Program-made: the position numbers and the translations under genes | The notes under the pieces: generated by a model | Database searches by the model: none | Told to the model about the DNA's origin: nothing | The model's input: only the letters and a program-made list of their open reading frames with translations | NCBI RefSeq assembly: GCF_030055635.1 | Contig: NZ_JASFYM010000008.1 | Location: 24,364-88,363 of the forward strand | Origin: Methanothrix sp. | GTDB taxonomy: Archaea; Halobacteriota; Methanosarcinia; Methanotrichales; Methanotrichaceae | Direction of reading: 5' to 3' | Length of the DNA stretch: 64,000 nucleotides | In this document: positions 7,449 through 16,000 of the stretch, piece after piece | How the letters are laid out: each line of letters begins with the position of its first letter | How positions within the stretch are numbered: the first letter of the stretch is position 1

Positions 7449-8588
7449 TTATGCAGTTCTCACAATCTCCTCGTACTCGCTCGTGCTCAGATAAACAGGG
7501 GCATACTTGATGCCCCTATCCCTCAGATCCCCCACATACGATCGCAGATGCTTCTTCGAGCCCGCGAGAAGCCCGCTGTAGACATCGATTACCTCCTTAT
7601 TACCGGTCTCAGCTATCGCTCTCTCCAGATCGATGATGCTGATCTCCTCGAACCTCGCGGCTGCCATGAGAGCATCATGATCTGAGGATGCTTTGGAGAG
7701 CAATTCATCATGAACCCTCTGCAGAGTCTGATTATCAAAAATGCCTATTTCCAGAACAGGCGTCTCCACTCCGTATCTATCCATGAGAGCTCCGATCTGA
7801 TCTATGTGGCTCTGCTCAGACCTGACAAGATCCAGGAAGACCGTCAGGCCTGTCCTCTCATAAAGCGATCCGTAGAGATCACGGGCTGCCTTCTCCTCCT
7901 TCCAGATGAAGAGCATCCACTCGATATCGTTCTCGGTCAGGTTCTGTGAGATCTGATGTGCAGGGCTCTGGGGCCTTCCCAGATATATCATGCCCTCGCC
8001 GTATGCGATGTTGTGCTTTACACCTGGATCCATGCTATCGGACATCGCCCAGATTATCGATACGCTCTGCTCAGGTCTCAGTACTTTGTCGAAGCGATCT
8101 CCGGTCTCGAGCTTTCTCCTGAACTCCACAACGGTGTGTGCGCCGTAGCTCCTGCCGCCATGCTCAAGTATGTCGTATGTGCCACCGAGCATTGTATCAT
8201 CGATATGCGGGCCGTAGTTGCCTGTAGAATATTCATCAAGCACTCTCACGCTCCCGTTGACAAACGCCATCACCATATCCGCGTCCTTCATCCACTCAGA
8301 GGGCTCAAAGCCGATGGCGAGCCATCCTCGAGTGCTTCCATTTAAGGCCATGTAGAGATGCTCATCATCTATCTTCCATGATACCGTCATCACTCCACCG
8401 GTGTAACCCTGCCTGGGAGTGCTGTAGAGCTTTAGATGGTGCGAGTACTCATTCACACCCACAACGCCGTCGGGCCGCCATTCCTCCGAGACGGCGCTTT
8501 CTGCAACAACCTGAGGCTCCTCTGGCTGTATGCATCCTGAAAAGAGGAGCAGCGCCAAGACCAGAAGCACAATCTCATCGCGTATCAT
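7449..8588 (-). CDS. lipoprotein with DOMON domain fused to DUF2202 ferritin-like domain
   Basis: The 379-residue product begins with a signal ending in a lipobox-like FSGC (Cys at about residue 19), so it is probably anchored outside the membrane. Residues 45-195 form a DOMON domain (LYMALNGSTRGWLAIGFEP, DADMVMAFVNG, SIIWAMSDS), a fold that binds haem or sugar in secreted redox proteins. Residues 215-375 match DUF2202, a four-helix ferritin-like domain (LFIWKEEKAARDLYGSLYE, SEQSHIDQIGALMDRYG). The pair suggests an extracellular redox or metal-related role, but substrate and cofactors are unknown. It stands alone between repeat-filled gaps. The last codons are followed directly by a T-rich stretch on the minus strand. 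Confidence 0.85.
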   Translation of the reverse strand: MIRDEIVLLVLALLLFSGCIQPEEPQVVAESAVSEEWRPDGVVGVNEYSHHLKLYSTPRQGYTGGVMTVSWKIDDEHLYMALNGSTRGWLAIGFEPSEWMKDADMVMAFVNGSVRVLDEYSTGNYGPHIDDTMLGGTYDILEHGGRSYGAHTVVEFRRKLETGDRFDKVLRPEQSVSIIWAMSDSMDPGVKHNIAYGEGMIYLGRPQSPAHQISQNLTENDIEWMLFIWKEEKAARDLYGSLYERTGLTVFLDLVRSEQSHIDQIGALMDRYGVETPVLEIGIFDNQTLQRVHDELLSKASSDHDALMAAARFEEISIIDLERAIAETGNKEVIDVYSGLLAGSKKHLRSYVGDLRDRGIKYAPVYLSTSEYEEIVRTA

Positions 8589-8724
8589 TCATGATGATAG
8601 ATGCTGGCTTTATACAAATTTATTGTCATCGTCCTGCAGCCAGGTCAATCATGATCTAGGCGTATGGAACTGCAATACCAAGTATCTACGAGTATTTACA
8701 TATTTATATTATTATAAAACACAG

Positions 8725-8833
8725 GCTCATCCCGCCGATCCGGCAGATCGTTATCTTGGAGAGGTAGACAGAGCCCATTGCAATTGATCAAAGCTACCAG
8801 AGTTTGCCTATCGAAGATTCTACCGGCTGGGAC
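8725..8833 (+). repeat. family H element, diverged copy H4
   Basis: It begins GCTCAT and follows the H pattern (GCGGATCG-like CGGCAGATCG, GAGACAGAG-like GTAGACAGAG, then CTACCAGAG). The right end is diverged. The extent of 109 bp is taken from the H length reconstructed at 15218 and 19033. Confidence 0.5.
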
Positions 8834-8877
8834 GAACACAGATCGTCACACGTTCTGTCTCGCTTTGCATAAAGGTG

Positions 8878-8994
8878 TGCTGTGTTGGATAAGTCATGAA
8901 AATCCGCGAGCAGAAGACGATTTCAGGAATGCACGGAGAATAGATTGGAATCGACATCTGGAGACGTCATCACGAGAGGTTATCCAACACAGCA
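8878..8994 (-). mobile_element. family B MITE-like element, copy B1
   Basis: This 117-bp element has 15-bp inverted ends TGCTGTGTTGGATAA / TTATCCAACACAGCA and an exact 8-bp target duplication TAAAGGTG (8870-8877 and 8995-9002). It is in the opposite orientation to copies B2 (18362) and B3 (24155), which have the same length. Confidence 0.85.
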
Positions 8995-9028
8995 TAAAGG
9001 TGCAGAGCTCATGATGCAACGCCCTGCA

Positions 9029-10264
9029 TCATGCCTGAAGTTCCTCAGATCTCCACAGCATAGCCTCCCCGAGGATCATGCCACATGAAGCCGCTGCGGC
9101 CAGCAGAGCGCCGAAGAGGAAAGTCGCCTCCGGTCCGTATACCTGCCAGATCGAGCCTGCGATCAGGCCAGATGCTATCGATGCAATCCCGACCATTCCA
9201 TGATAAGCCCCCAGTGCTGTGCATCTGATCTCATCACAGCTCAGATCCGAGACGTAAGCACTCTGCGCCCCATCGACCACCGCGAAGACGAGACCGTACA
9301 TGATGAAGAGCAGCACGAGCCACTCAGAAGATGACACAAAGACAAACCCAAGGGCGACCAGCGAGAACAACGCATAGCCGATCGCAAGCGTCCATCTTCT
9401 CCCTATGAGATCTGATGCCATCCCGCTTGGTATGGACATTCCAGAATAAACCACGTTGAATAGCACGTAAAGCAGGAGGGGGGCTCCGACTGCGAGAGCT
9501 CCCGTGAAGAGCTCCTGTGCCCTGAGCATGAAGAACATGTAGCTGAAGTTCGCAAGCGAGAATAGGGATGCCACCAGGATGAACCACCTGAGCCTTGGTG
9601 ACAACGAGGAGATTCCAGGCCTAAGGATCCTCACCGGAGATCTCCGTATGTCCCTGACATAAATGAGAGGTATAAATGCCATCAATGAGAGAACAGCTGC
9701 GACCGCCAGGATCTCCCTGAATCCAAGCCCCGCGCTCCACAGGGCGTATGCCATTCCAGATCCAAGCACCGCCCCAAAGGTATCAAGCGCTCTCACCGTG
9801 CCGAAGCCCCTTCCGATATGCGAGGGCTCGACAGATCCGGAGATTATCGCATCCTTCGGCGCTGCCCTCACACCCTTGCCGCAGCGCTCGAGGCTTTTAA
9901 GCAGGACAACATGCTGCCATGATCCTGATAGTGGTAAAATCGTCTTGGCCAATGCAGAGAGCCCGTAGCCTGCTACGACTAAGGTCTTCCTTTTCCCTGT
10001 AATATCGCCCACATATCCTGAGAGTATCTTCAGGATGCTCGGAATGCCCTCGCTGAGGCCTCCCACCAGCCCCACAGCAAACGCACCACCTCCCAGTGAT
10101 GTGATGAAGAGAGGCATGATCGGCTGTATGATCTCGCTGCTGGTGTCGTTCAATAAGCTCACGATCCCGATGAACAGGATATTTCTGCCGCCGTCCTCAG
10201 CCCTCTGATCTTCTGCCATCCTGCAGATCTTTACAACAGCGAATATATCATCCCAGCGAAACAT
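9029..10264 (-). CDS. major facilitator superfamily transporter
   Basis: The 411-residue protein has about twelve hydrophobic segments. Between segments 2 and 3 is the loop GDITGKRK, the usual MFS signature region, and ERCGKGVRAAPKDAII after segment 4 is typical of a family of uncharacterised archaeal and bacterial exporters. The substrate is unknown. ATG 10264 has GGAG five bases ahead; a second ATG at 10219, where the conserved part begins, is possible. It is divergent from the sugar-nucleotide cluster, with 57 bases between the start codons, so the two may share a control region. Confidence 0.88.
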   Translation of the reverse strand: MFRWDDIFAVVKICRMAEDQRAEDGGRNILFIGIVSLLNDTSSEIIQPIMPLFITSLGGGAFAVGLVGGLSEGIPSILKILSGYVGDITGKRKTLVVAGYGLSALAKTILPLSGSWQHVVLLKSLERCGKGVRAAPKDAIISGSVEPSHIGRGFGTVRALDTFGAVLGSGMAYALWSAGLGFREILAVAAVLSLMAFIPLIYVRDIRRSPVRILRPGISSLSPRLRWFILVASLFSLANFSYMFFMLRAQELFTGALAVGAPLLLYVLFNVVYSGMSIPSGMASDLIGRRWTLAIGYALFSLVALGFVFVSSSEWLVLLFIMYGLVFAVVDGAQSAYVSDLSCDEIRCTALGAYHGMVGIASIASGLIAGSIWQVYGPEATFLFGALLAAAASCGMILGEAMLWRSEELQA

Positions 10265-10321
10265 TCATACTCCAGGCTTTCTGTGGAAGATTCAAACAAA
10301 GGTGAAGAGGAGAGCTGCATA

Positions 10322-11413
10322 ATGGATTTCATCCCGATTGCCAGGCCGCTCCTGGGTGATGAGGAGATAGAGGCCGTATCCCAGGTGATCAGGTCCGGCA
10401 TGCTTGTTCAGGGAGAGATGGTCAGGCGATTTGAGGAGGGTTTCTCCACATACATTGGAGTGAAAAACTCGGTAGCTGTGAGCAACGGAACCGTGGCGCT
10501 GGATCTCGCGCTCAGGGCTTTTGGTTTTAAACCCGGAGACGAGATCATATGCCCGGCGTTCACGTTCATCGCAACATCAAACGCAGTTCTTTATCAGGGG
10601 CTCCGGCCTGTCTTTGCAGATGTCGACCCCAGGACGTTCAACATCGATCCTGAAGATGTTCTTGAGAGGGTGAACAGCAAGACAAAGGCAATCCTGGGAG
10701 TGCACCTATACGGCCAGCCTTTCGATTTAAAGGCCATCAGCGAGATCTGCGAGGATCACGATCTCATCCTCATAGAGGACTGCGCCCAGGCGCATGGCGC
10801 TGAGTACGAGGGGAGAAAAGTGGGGAGCTTCGGCACAGGATGCTTCTCATTCTACCCGACGAAGAACATGACCACAGGAGAGGGGGGGATGATAACAGCA
10901 GACGACGATGCGCTTGCAGAGAGGCTGAGACTTCTGAGGAACCATGGGGACCTCGGGAAGTACAATCACGTGATGCTCGGCTACAACTACAGAATGACGA
11001 ACATCCAGGGCGCGATAGGCCTTGTGCAACTCAGAAAACTGGATGGATTCATAAATGCCAGGATAAGGAATGCAGAGTACCTCAGCTCGCACATAAGCAG
11101 AGATGGCATAACAACGCCCTGGAGGGATCCCAGATGCAAGCATGTCTACAATCAGTACGTTCTCCGAGTCGAGGACGATTTTCCAATGAGCCGTGATGCT
11201 CTCGCCAGCTACCTCCAGTCGAGAGGCGTCGGAACAGGCATACATTACCCGATGCCTGTTTATGAGCAGCCTCTTTACAGACAGCTAGGAATCAGATCGA
11301 GCTGCCCCGCTGCCGAGGACGTATCGAGGAGGGTGATAAGCGTTCCGGTGCATCCAGGGCTCAGCGATGAGAATCTGAAGAGGATCGCGGATGCGGTGAA
11401 CAGCGCAGGGTGA
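10322..11413 (+). CDS. DegT/DnrJ/EryC1 sugar-nucleotide aminotransferase (WbpE-like)
   Basis: This PLP-dependent enzyme of 363 residues transfers an amino group to a keto-sugar nucleotide. Visible motifs are the N-terminal IPIARPLLGDEE, the cofactor region SNGTVALDLAL, IEDCAQAHGA, and FYPTKNMTTGEGG, whose Lys binds PLP. Its neighbours are a Gfo/Idh oxidoreductase, a hexapeptide acyltransferase and a UDP-sugar 6-dehydrogenase. This is the gene set that makes UDP-2,3-diacetamido uronic acid, where the aminotransferase (WbpE) acts on the 3-keto intermediate. ATG 10322 is chosen over an upstream GTG (10283) because GAGGAG lies about nine bases ahead and the conserved region starts there. First gene of a tightly packed operon. 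Confidence 0.92.
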   Translation: MDFIPIARPLLGDEEIEAVSQVIRSGMLVQGEMVRRFEEGFSTYIGVKNSVAVSNGTVALDLALRAFGFKPGDEIICPAFTFIATSNAVLYQGLRPVFADVDPRTFNIDPEDVLERVNSKTKAILGVHLYGQPFDLKAISEICEDHDLILIEDCAQAHGAEYEGRKVGSFGTGCFSFYPTKNMTTGEGGMITADDDALAERLRLLRNHGDLGKYNHVMLGYNYRMTNIQGAIGLVQLRKLDGFINARIRNAEYLSSHISRDGITTPWRDPRCKHVYNQYVLRVEDDFPMSRDALASYLQSRGVGTGIHYPMPVYEQPLYRQLGIRSSCPAAEDVSRRVISVPVHPGLSDENLKRIADAVNSAG

Positions 11414-11417
11414 TTCG

Positions 11418-12329
11418 ATGAATGTTGGAGTTATAGGCGTCGGCTCGATGGGTCGCAACCACGTGCGCGTCTACTCCGAGCTGAAGGGCGTGGAGAACCT
11501 CTACGTCTACGATTCTGTGGAGAAAAATGCAGAGGCTGCGAGGGAGTTTGCAACGATATGCCACAGCATCGATGAGCTTCTAGATGCATCAGAGGCTGTC
11601 TCCATCTGTGTCCCCACCAGGTATCATTACGATGTCGCCATGCGTGTGATCGAGGCCGGAGTACACTGTCTAATAGAGAAGCCGATGACCCTCACGCTGG
11701 ATGAGGCTGAGAGGCTCCTGAGCGCAATCCGTGGGAGGGATCTGGTGGTTGGGGTCGGGCACATCGAGCGCTTCAATCCCATAGTGACAGAGATAAAGAG
11801 GATAATCAAGTCGCCCGCATATGTTGAGATAAAGAGGCACAATCCTGGATCCTCGAGGATAACAGATTCATCAGTCGTCGAGGACCTGATGATCCACGAT
11901 ATCGATATAGTCTTCAACGTGCTCTTTCCGGGAAGAGAGGATTACACGATAAGCAGCGCCGGCACGAGGAACGTCTGCGAAGCTCTGATAAGATTCGACT
12001 CATCGATCGTCTCCCTATCAGCGAGCCGCCTGTCATCCAAGAAGTTCAGGACTTTCTATGTAGAGGAGGAAGGAGTCACCACAGAAGGCGACTTCATGAC
12101 CCAGGAGGTGTACATCTACAGAAAGCCTGATAAGTACCTCAAGGAGGGTGAGAGGTACCTACAGGAGAACATAATCGAGAAGGTGCTCGTCAGCAAGGTG
12201 GAGCCGCTTAAGGTCGAGCTCCGGGCGTTTCTGGACGCGGTCAGGGGCAGGCAGGAGTTCCCTGTAACGCCTGAGCAGGCATTCAGAAACATGAAGGTAT
12301 GCGCTGAGATATCGAGGGGGCTTGTATGA
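11418..12329 (+). CDS. Gfo/Idh/MocA NAD-dependent sugar dehydrogenase (WbpB-like)
   Basis: The 303-residue protein begins with a Rossmann fold, VGVIGVGSMGRNHVR, and carries the family signature EKPMTLTLDEA and a catalytic-region HDIDIVFN. In the diacetamido-uronate pathway this partner oxidises C3 of the UDP-sugar to give the 3-keto substrate of the aminotransferase. It starts four bases after the aminotransferase stop, with GGTGAT ahead, and ends overlapping the next gene by ATGA. Assignment to the pathway rests on neighbourhood as well as family. Confidence 0.9.
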   Translation: MNVGVIGVGSMGRNHVRVYSELKGVENLYVYDSVEKNAEAAREFATICHSIDELLDASEAVSICVPTRYHYDVAMRVIEAGVHCLIEKPMTLTLDEAERLLSAIRGRDLVVGVGHIERFNPIVTEIKRIIKSPAYVEIKRHNPGSSRITDSSVVEDLMIHDIDIVFNVLFPGREDYTISSAGTRNVCEALIRFDSSIVSLSASRLSSKKFRTFYVEEEGVTTEGDFMTQEVYIYRKPDKYLKEGERYLQENIIEKVLVSKVEPLKVELRAFLDAVRGRQEFPVTPEQAFRNMKVCAEISRGLV

Positions 12330-12895
12330 GCTACAGGAAGCACCCGACTGCGGTGGTCGAGAGCGCTGATATCGGAGATGGCACGAGCATATGGCACTTC
12401 GCCCACATCAGGGAGGGCGCCAGGATCGGGAGGAACTGCAACATCGGGAAGAGCGTTTACATAGACAGGGATGTCAGGATCGGAGATAACGTGAAGATCC
12501 AGAACTTCGTCTCTGTCTATCACGGAGTCGATATTGGGGATGATGTCTTCATAGGCCCCTCAGCAGTTTTCACGAACGATCTGTATCCAAGAGCGTTCAT
12601 CTGGTCAGAGGACAGGGTCGTGCCCACGAAGGTCTGCAGGGGTGCGAGCATAGGCGCGAATGCGACGATAGTCTGCGGCATAACCATAGGGGAGTACGCC
12701 ATGGTCGGGGCGGGCAGCGTCGTCACAGATGATGTCCCCCCGCACGGTCTTGTATACGGCAACCCTGCCGTGCTGCGGGGATACGTCTGCAGATGCGGCA
12801 GACCTCTGAAGAGGCTGTTGAGGGATGATGGGGTGAAAGAGTACCTGTGCGAATGCGGGGAGACCGTCTGCATCAAAACGGAGGGATCACCCTGA
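12326..12895 (+). CDS. hexapeptide-repeat N-acetyltransferase with C-terminal zinc ribbon (WbpD-like)
   Basis: The 189-residue protein has left-handed beta-helix hexapeptide repeats through most of its length (IGDGTSIWHFAHI, IGRNCNIGKSVYID, IGDNVKIQNFVSVYHG, GASIGANATIVCGITIG). It fits WbpD-type acetyltransferases that acetylate the 3-amino group made by the upstream enzyme. Beyond the usual end, about residues 150-185 carry two C-x-C pairs (VCRCGRPL and YLCECGETVC), a probable zinc ribbon. It is coupled to the gene before by ATGA and to the gene after by CTGA. Confidence 0.9.
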   Translation: MSYRKHPTAVVESADIGDGTSIWHFAHIREGARIGRNCNIGKSVYIDRDVRIGDNVKIQNFVSVYHGVDIGDDVFIGPSAVFTNDLYPRAFIWSEDRVVPTKVCRGASIGANATIVCGITIGEYAMVGAGSVVTDDVPPHGLVYGNPAVLRGYVCRCGRPLKRLLRDDGVKEYLCECGETVCIKTEGSP

Positions 12896-14079
12896 AGATA
12901 GCTGTTGTGGGCCTTGGTAACGCAGGGCTTCCTCTTGCAGCAGTGATCGCAGACCATGGAATTCAGGTCGTGGGCGTGGATATAGACAGAAGGAGATGCG
13001 ATCTCATCAACAGCGGGAAGAATCCCATACCACACGAGTCCGGACTGGACGAGCTCATATCGAGACACGGTGGAAAGGAACTCGTCGCAACGACAAAATA
13101 CAGAGATGCATCTTCATGCAGCGTGTTCATAGTAATAGTCCCGCTCTTCATCGACGAGAACCACAATCCGGACTTCAGGACGCTTGAGAGCTCATTCAGG
13201 AGTTTGGGAGGTGTATTGAAGCGTGGGGATCTGGTGGTCCTGGAGACCACAGTGCCTCCCGGGACGACAGAAGGTATAGCGCTGAAATGGCTGGAGGAGA
13301 GCAGCGGTCTCAGGCTCGGCCAGTTCTATCTCGCTCACTCCCCGGAGAGGATAATGACAGGATGCAGCATATCCAGGCTCAGGGAGTTCCCGAAGGTCAT
13401 TGGGGGAGTTGATGAGAGGAGCGGCATCGTCGCCTACGACGTTTACAGGAGGTTCATACCGAACCTGAGGCTTGTATCATCTGCAAGGGTCGCAGAGATG
13501 ATAAAGGTCATGGAGGGGTGCTACAGGGATGTCAACATCGCGCTGGCGAACGAGCTCTTCAGGATATCAGAGGAGCTGGGCATCGATTTCTACGAGGCCC
13601 GGGAGCACGCGAACCACGAGTACTGTCACATACACATGCCATCGACTGGCGTAGGCGGGCACTGCATCCCTGTCTATCCATGGTTTCTGATCAATGAGAT
13701 GGTGAGGAGAGAGCGTGCAGAGAATGCGGTCATGCTCAGAACTGCCAGGGAGCTGAACGACCGCATGATACACTACTGGATGGATCGTATAATCGACGCG
13801 TGCATGCATATCGATAAACCACTGGCGGAGATCAGGATATGCATCCACGGCATCACGTACCGTCAGGGCGCAAAGGAGCTCCACCACAGCAGGAACCTGG
13901 CGCTTGCGAAGCTCCTGAAGAGCAGAGGTCTGAAGGTGGGCGCGCACGATGAGATGCTCTCAAGAGAGGAGATCTCAAAAGCAGGCCTGGAGTGGATGGA
14001 TCCACAGGACGCGGATCTGGTCTTCAATTCCTTCGAGCTCAGCGTGAAGCTCAGGCGCCACCGAGAAGCTCCGGGATGA
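12892..14079 (+). CDS. UDP-N-acetylhexosamine 6-dehydrogenase (WbpA/WecC type), probable CTG start
   Basis: It oxidises C6 of a UDP-N-acetylhexosamine to the uronic acid, using NAD. The 395-residue protein starts with a Rossmann fold (KIAVVGLGNAGLPLA) and has the active-site Cys in GVGGHCIPVYP, the WbpA/WecC form, followed by the C-terminal UDP-binding domain. With the three genes before it the set is complete for a UDP-diacetamido uronic acid, as used in archaeal N-glycans and bacterial O-antigens. The conserved region begins at the first codon after CTG 12892, which overlaps the previous stop as CTGA and has GGAGG at 12880-12884, seven bases ahead. GTG 12847 and ATG 12853 are in frame but would add 13-15 unrelated residues and lack a good site. 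Confidence 0.9.
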   Translation: MKIAVVGLGNAGLPLAAVIADHGIQVVGVDIDRRRCDLINSGKNPIPHESGLDELISRHGGKELVATTKYRDASSCSVFIVIVPLFIDENHNPDFRTLESSFRSLGGVLKRGDLVVLETTVPPGTTEGIALKWLEESSGLRLGQFYLAHSPERIMTGCSISRLREFPKVIGGVDERSGIVAYDVYRRFIPNLRLVSSARVAEMIKVMEGCYRDVNIALANELFRISEELGIDFYEAREHANHEYCHIHMPSTGVGGHCIPVYPWFLINEMVRRERAENAVMLRTARELNDRMIHYWMDRIIDACMHIDKPLAEIRICIHGITYRQGAKELHHSRNLALAKLLKSRGLKVGAHDEMLSREEISKAGLEWMDPQDADLVFNSFELSVKLRRHREAPG

Positions 14080-14432
14080 AAGCCGGAGTCTCAACCGTCC
14101 CGATGCCATCGCGGCTTGTGAAATGCTCAGATCGAACCAGACCTGGGAGCACAGATCGCCCATCCCGTGCCATGCGGCTTTGTTAGAGTTCTCACGCAAT
14201 ATAGAGCCCTGCATGAGGAAAACGCGAAGTCTCGTCCAGCTGAATCGGCGGATTGGAGGAGAATGGAATCCAGCTATCCCCGAAAGTTCAGATCGATCCG
14301 GATGTTCAATAATTCGCAGAGACGAGGCAATGCGATGTCCCCAGCCGTTCGAAGCTGACGTAGTTGGGCCCCGAGTTTCCCGATATGAGCTTGCAGCCTG
14401 TCAGCTATAACCAAGCCGGCTGAGAGTGTGAT
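14080..14432. other. intergenic region without recognised features
   Basis: 353 bases between the UDP-sugar dehydrogenase and the ABC ATPase. Short frames exist on both strands but none shows family features, and I see no copy of the repeat families found elsewhere in the window. The ATPase promoter must lie near the right end. Confidence 0.4.
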
Positions 14433-15209
14433 ATGATCATGGATCCGGTTATAGATAGACATGGAAACAGAAACATCATAGAGATAAGAGATCTGACCAA
14501 GATATACAGGGATGGGGTTGAGGTGGTGGCTCTCGATCACATAAATCTCACGATAAAGGAGGGAGAGTTCCTGGCGATAGTCGGGCCGAGCGGATCCGGA
14601 AAGTCGACGCTGCTGAACATGATCGGCCTCCTAGACACTCCCACAAGCGGAACAATACTGCTGAAAGATATCGACGTCACAAAGATCAGCGCGAACGAGC
14701 GCGCGAGGCTGAGAAACAAGGAGCTTGGATTCGTCTTCCAGTACCATCATCTCCTCCCCGAGTTCACGGCAGTCGAGAACGTGATGATGCCAATGCTCAT
14801 AGCAGGGGTTGGGAGAAAAGAGGCGCGTGAGCGCGCGACCGCTCTTCTCAGGGAGGTCGGCCTTGGAGACCGGCTGGACCACAAGCCCAGCCAGCTCAGC
14901 GGCGGTCAGAACCAGCGGGTTGCGGTCGCGAGGGCCCTGGCCAACAGGCCATCTATCGTAATAGGAGATGAGCTCACCGGAAACCTGGATACAAAAACAT
15001 CGAGGATGATCTACGATATGCTCAGGGACCTGAACAAGAGAATCAACCAAACATTCATACTCGTGACGCACGACATGGATATGGCGGAGAAGACGGATCG
15101 CATACTGAGGCTTGTTGATGGAAAAATCGTCTGCGAGCTCAGGCGGGTCGGCGACGAGTTCGTGAGCGTGGAGATGTGCTCGGCAGAAACGGGACAGGAT
15201 CAGGAATAA
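14433..15209 (+). CDS. ABC transporter ATP-binding protein (MacB/LolD type), orphan
   Basis: The 258-residue ATPase has Walker A GPSGSGKS, the Q-loop VFQYHHLLPEFTAVENV, signature LSGGQNQRVAVARAL, Walker B IVIGDELTGNLD and the switch His in LVTHD. This combination is typical of the MacB/LolD branch, which drives lipoprotein or peptide export with an FtsX-like permease. No permease gene is next to it. The usual ADEPTGNLD is GDELTGNLD here: the catalytic Glu is kept but the following Pro is Leu. Methionine codons at 14433 and 14439 are both possible starts. Confidence 0.88.
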   Translation: MIMDPVIDRHGNRNIIEIRDLTKIYRDGVEVVALDHINLTIKEGEFLAIVGPSGSGKSTLLNMIGLLDTPTSGTILLKDIDVTKISANERARLRNKELGFVFQYHHLLPEFTAVENVMMPMLIAGVGRKEARERATALLREVGLGDRLDHKPSQLSGGQNQRVAVARALANRPSIVIGDELTGNLDTKTSRMIYDMLRDLNKRINQTFILVTHDMDMAEKTDRILRLVDGKIVCELRRVGDEFVSVEMCSAETGQDQE

Positions 15210-15217
15210 AGCGAGAG

Positions 15218-15530
15218 GCTCATCCAGGTGATTCAGCGGATCTGTATCTCTCGGTAGTCTACCTATACGACGTGTGGATAAGTGCAAAAGCAATAGCTTC
15301 AGGCGATTCGTAGCCTTCAACCACGCTGCAGGGCGCCGGACAATTATTGACAGGTCTCATGATATCGATTTCCATGCCGACGTTGCTCAAAATAAACACA
15401 TCTGAGGGAGCCGGCCCATCAAGATCAACTCAATGAAGGTAGACTACCTATCTTTCAGAAGGGAACAAAGTCGATTGCTGCTGGTTAGGTTAACCAGACT
15501 TCGCCTCTCCGATGGTTCGACCTCATGAGC
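15218..15530 (+). mobile_element. family H element, copy H2, interrupted by element C1
   Basis: Ends are GCTCATCCAGGTGATT and CCTCATGAGC. Removing the C1 insertion with its 8-bp duplication leaves 109 bp, the same length as H1 near 19 kb after its own insertion is removed. The flanks (AGCGAGAG and CAAGAGAG) are only partly alike, so any target duplication has decayed. Confidence 0.7.
15253..15448 (+). mobile_element. family C MITE-like element, copy C1 (nested in H2)
   Basis: This 196-bp copy has inverted ends GGTAGTCTACCT / AGGTAGACTACC and a near-exact 8-bp duplication, TATCTCTC (15245-15252) and TATCTTTC (15449-15456). It sits inside an H element. Other complete copies are at 19273 and 22200. 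Confidence 0.82.
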
Positions 15531-15689
15531 CAAGAGAGATCCTAATACCCCGAACTCTCCGCCGTCCCGCATAACACAAGAGCAGCCGCATCCCAGCCAT
15601 GCCTCCAGGCATGCGCAGTGACATGTGACTTCTCCACTGAAGGGGTATTCTGCCTGCGTTCCTATAAACCACCCCGAGATGTTTTTAAT

Positions 15690-15995
15690 GCACCAGTCAG
15701 CTCAAAGCTGGTGCAGGGGTTCATGCGCCTCAGAACTCATAGGGCTCATCACACTTCAGAGACCTGGTGTCATCATCGGCGCATGTGGCGGATTTCTCAA
15801 GCGACGGTACATGAGATTTCCCCCGACCGTATCAAATCAAACCCCCATCGCAACCGAAGCGATGATCCCTATCTTGCCTGACAGGTACAGTGAGCTTCCT
15901 GATACGAAAATGCAGTGGATACGAATCATGTTATCCACACGGTGGCCCTGCGTCATGAGCTTTTTCCATGAGAAGCCAGAGCTCAAACTCTGGCT
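15690..15995. other. gap flanked by two hairpins, possible decayed element
   Basis: A hairpin GCACCAG / CTGGTGC (15690-15714) and another AGCCAGAG / CTCTGGCT (15974-15995) bound a 300-base stretch that has no clear gene. The right hairpin directly follows the stop codon of the lipoprotein gene on the minus strand and may be its terminator. Frames inside are short and show no family resemblance. Confidence 0.3.
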
Positions 15996-16000
15996 TCGCG

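Noticed and set aside
14274..14540. Minus-strand frame of 88 codons before the ABC ATPase
   Set aside because: It overlaps the ATPase start antisense and has no ribosome site or recognisable motif.
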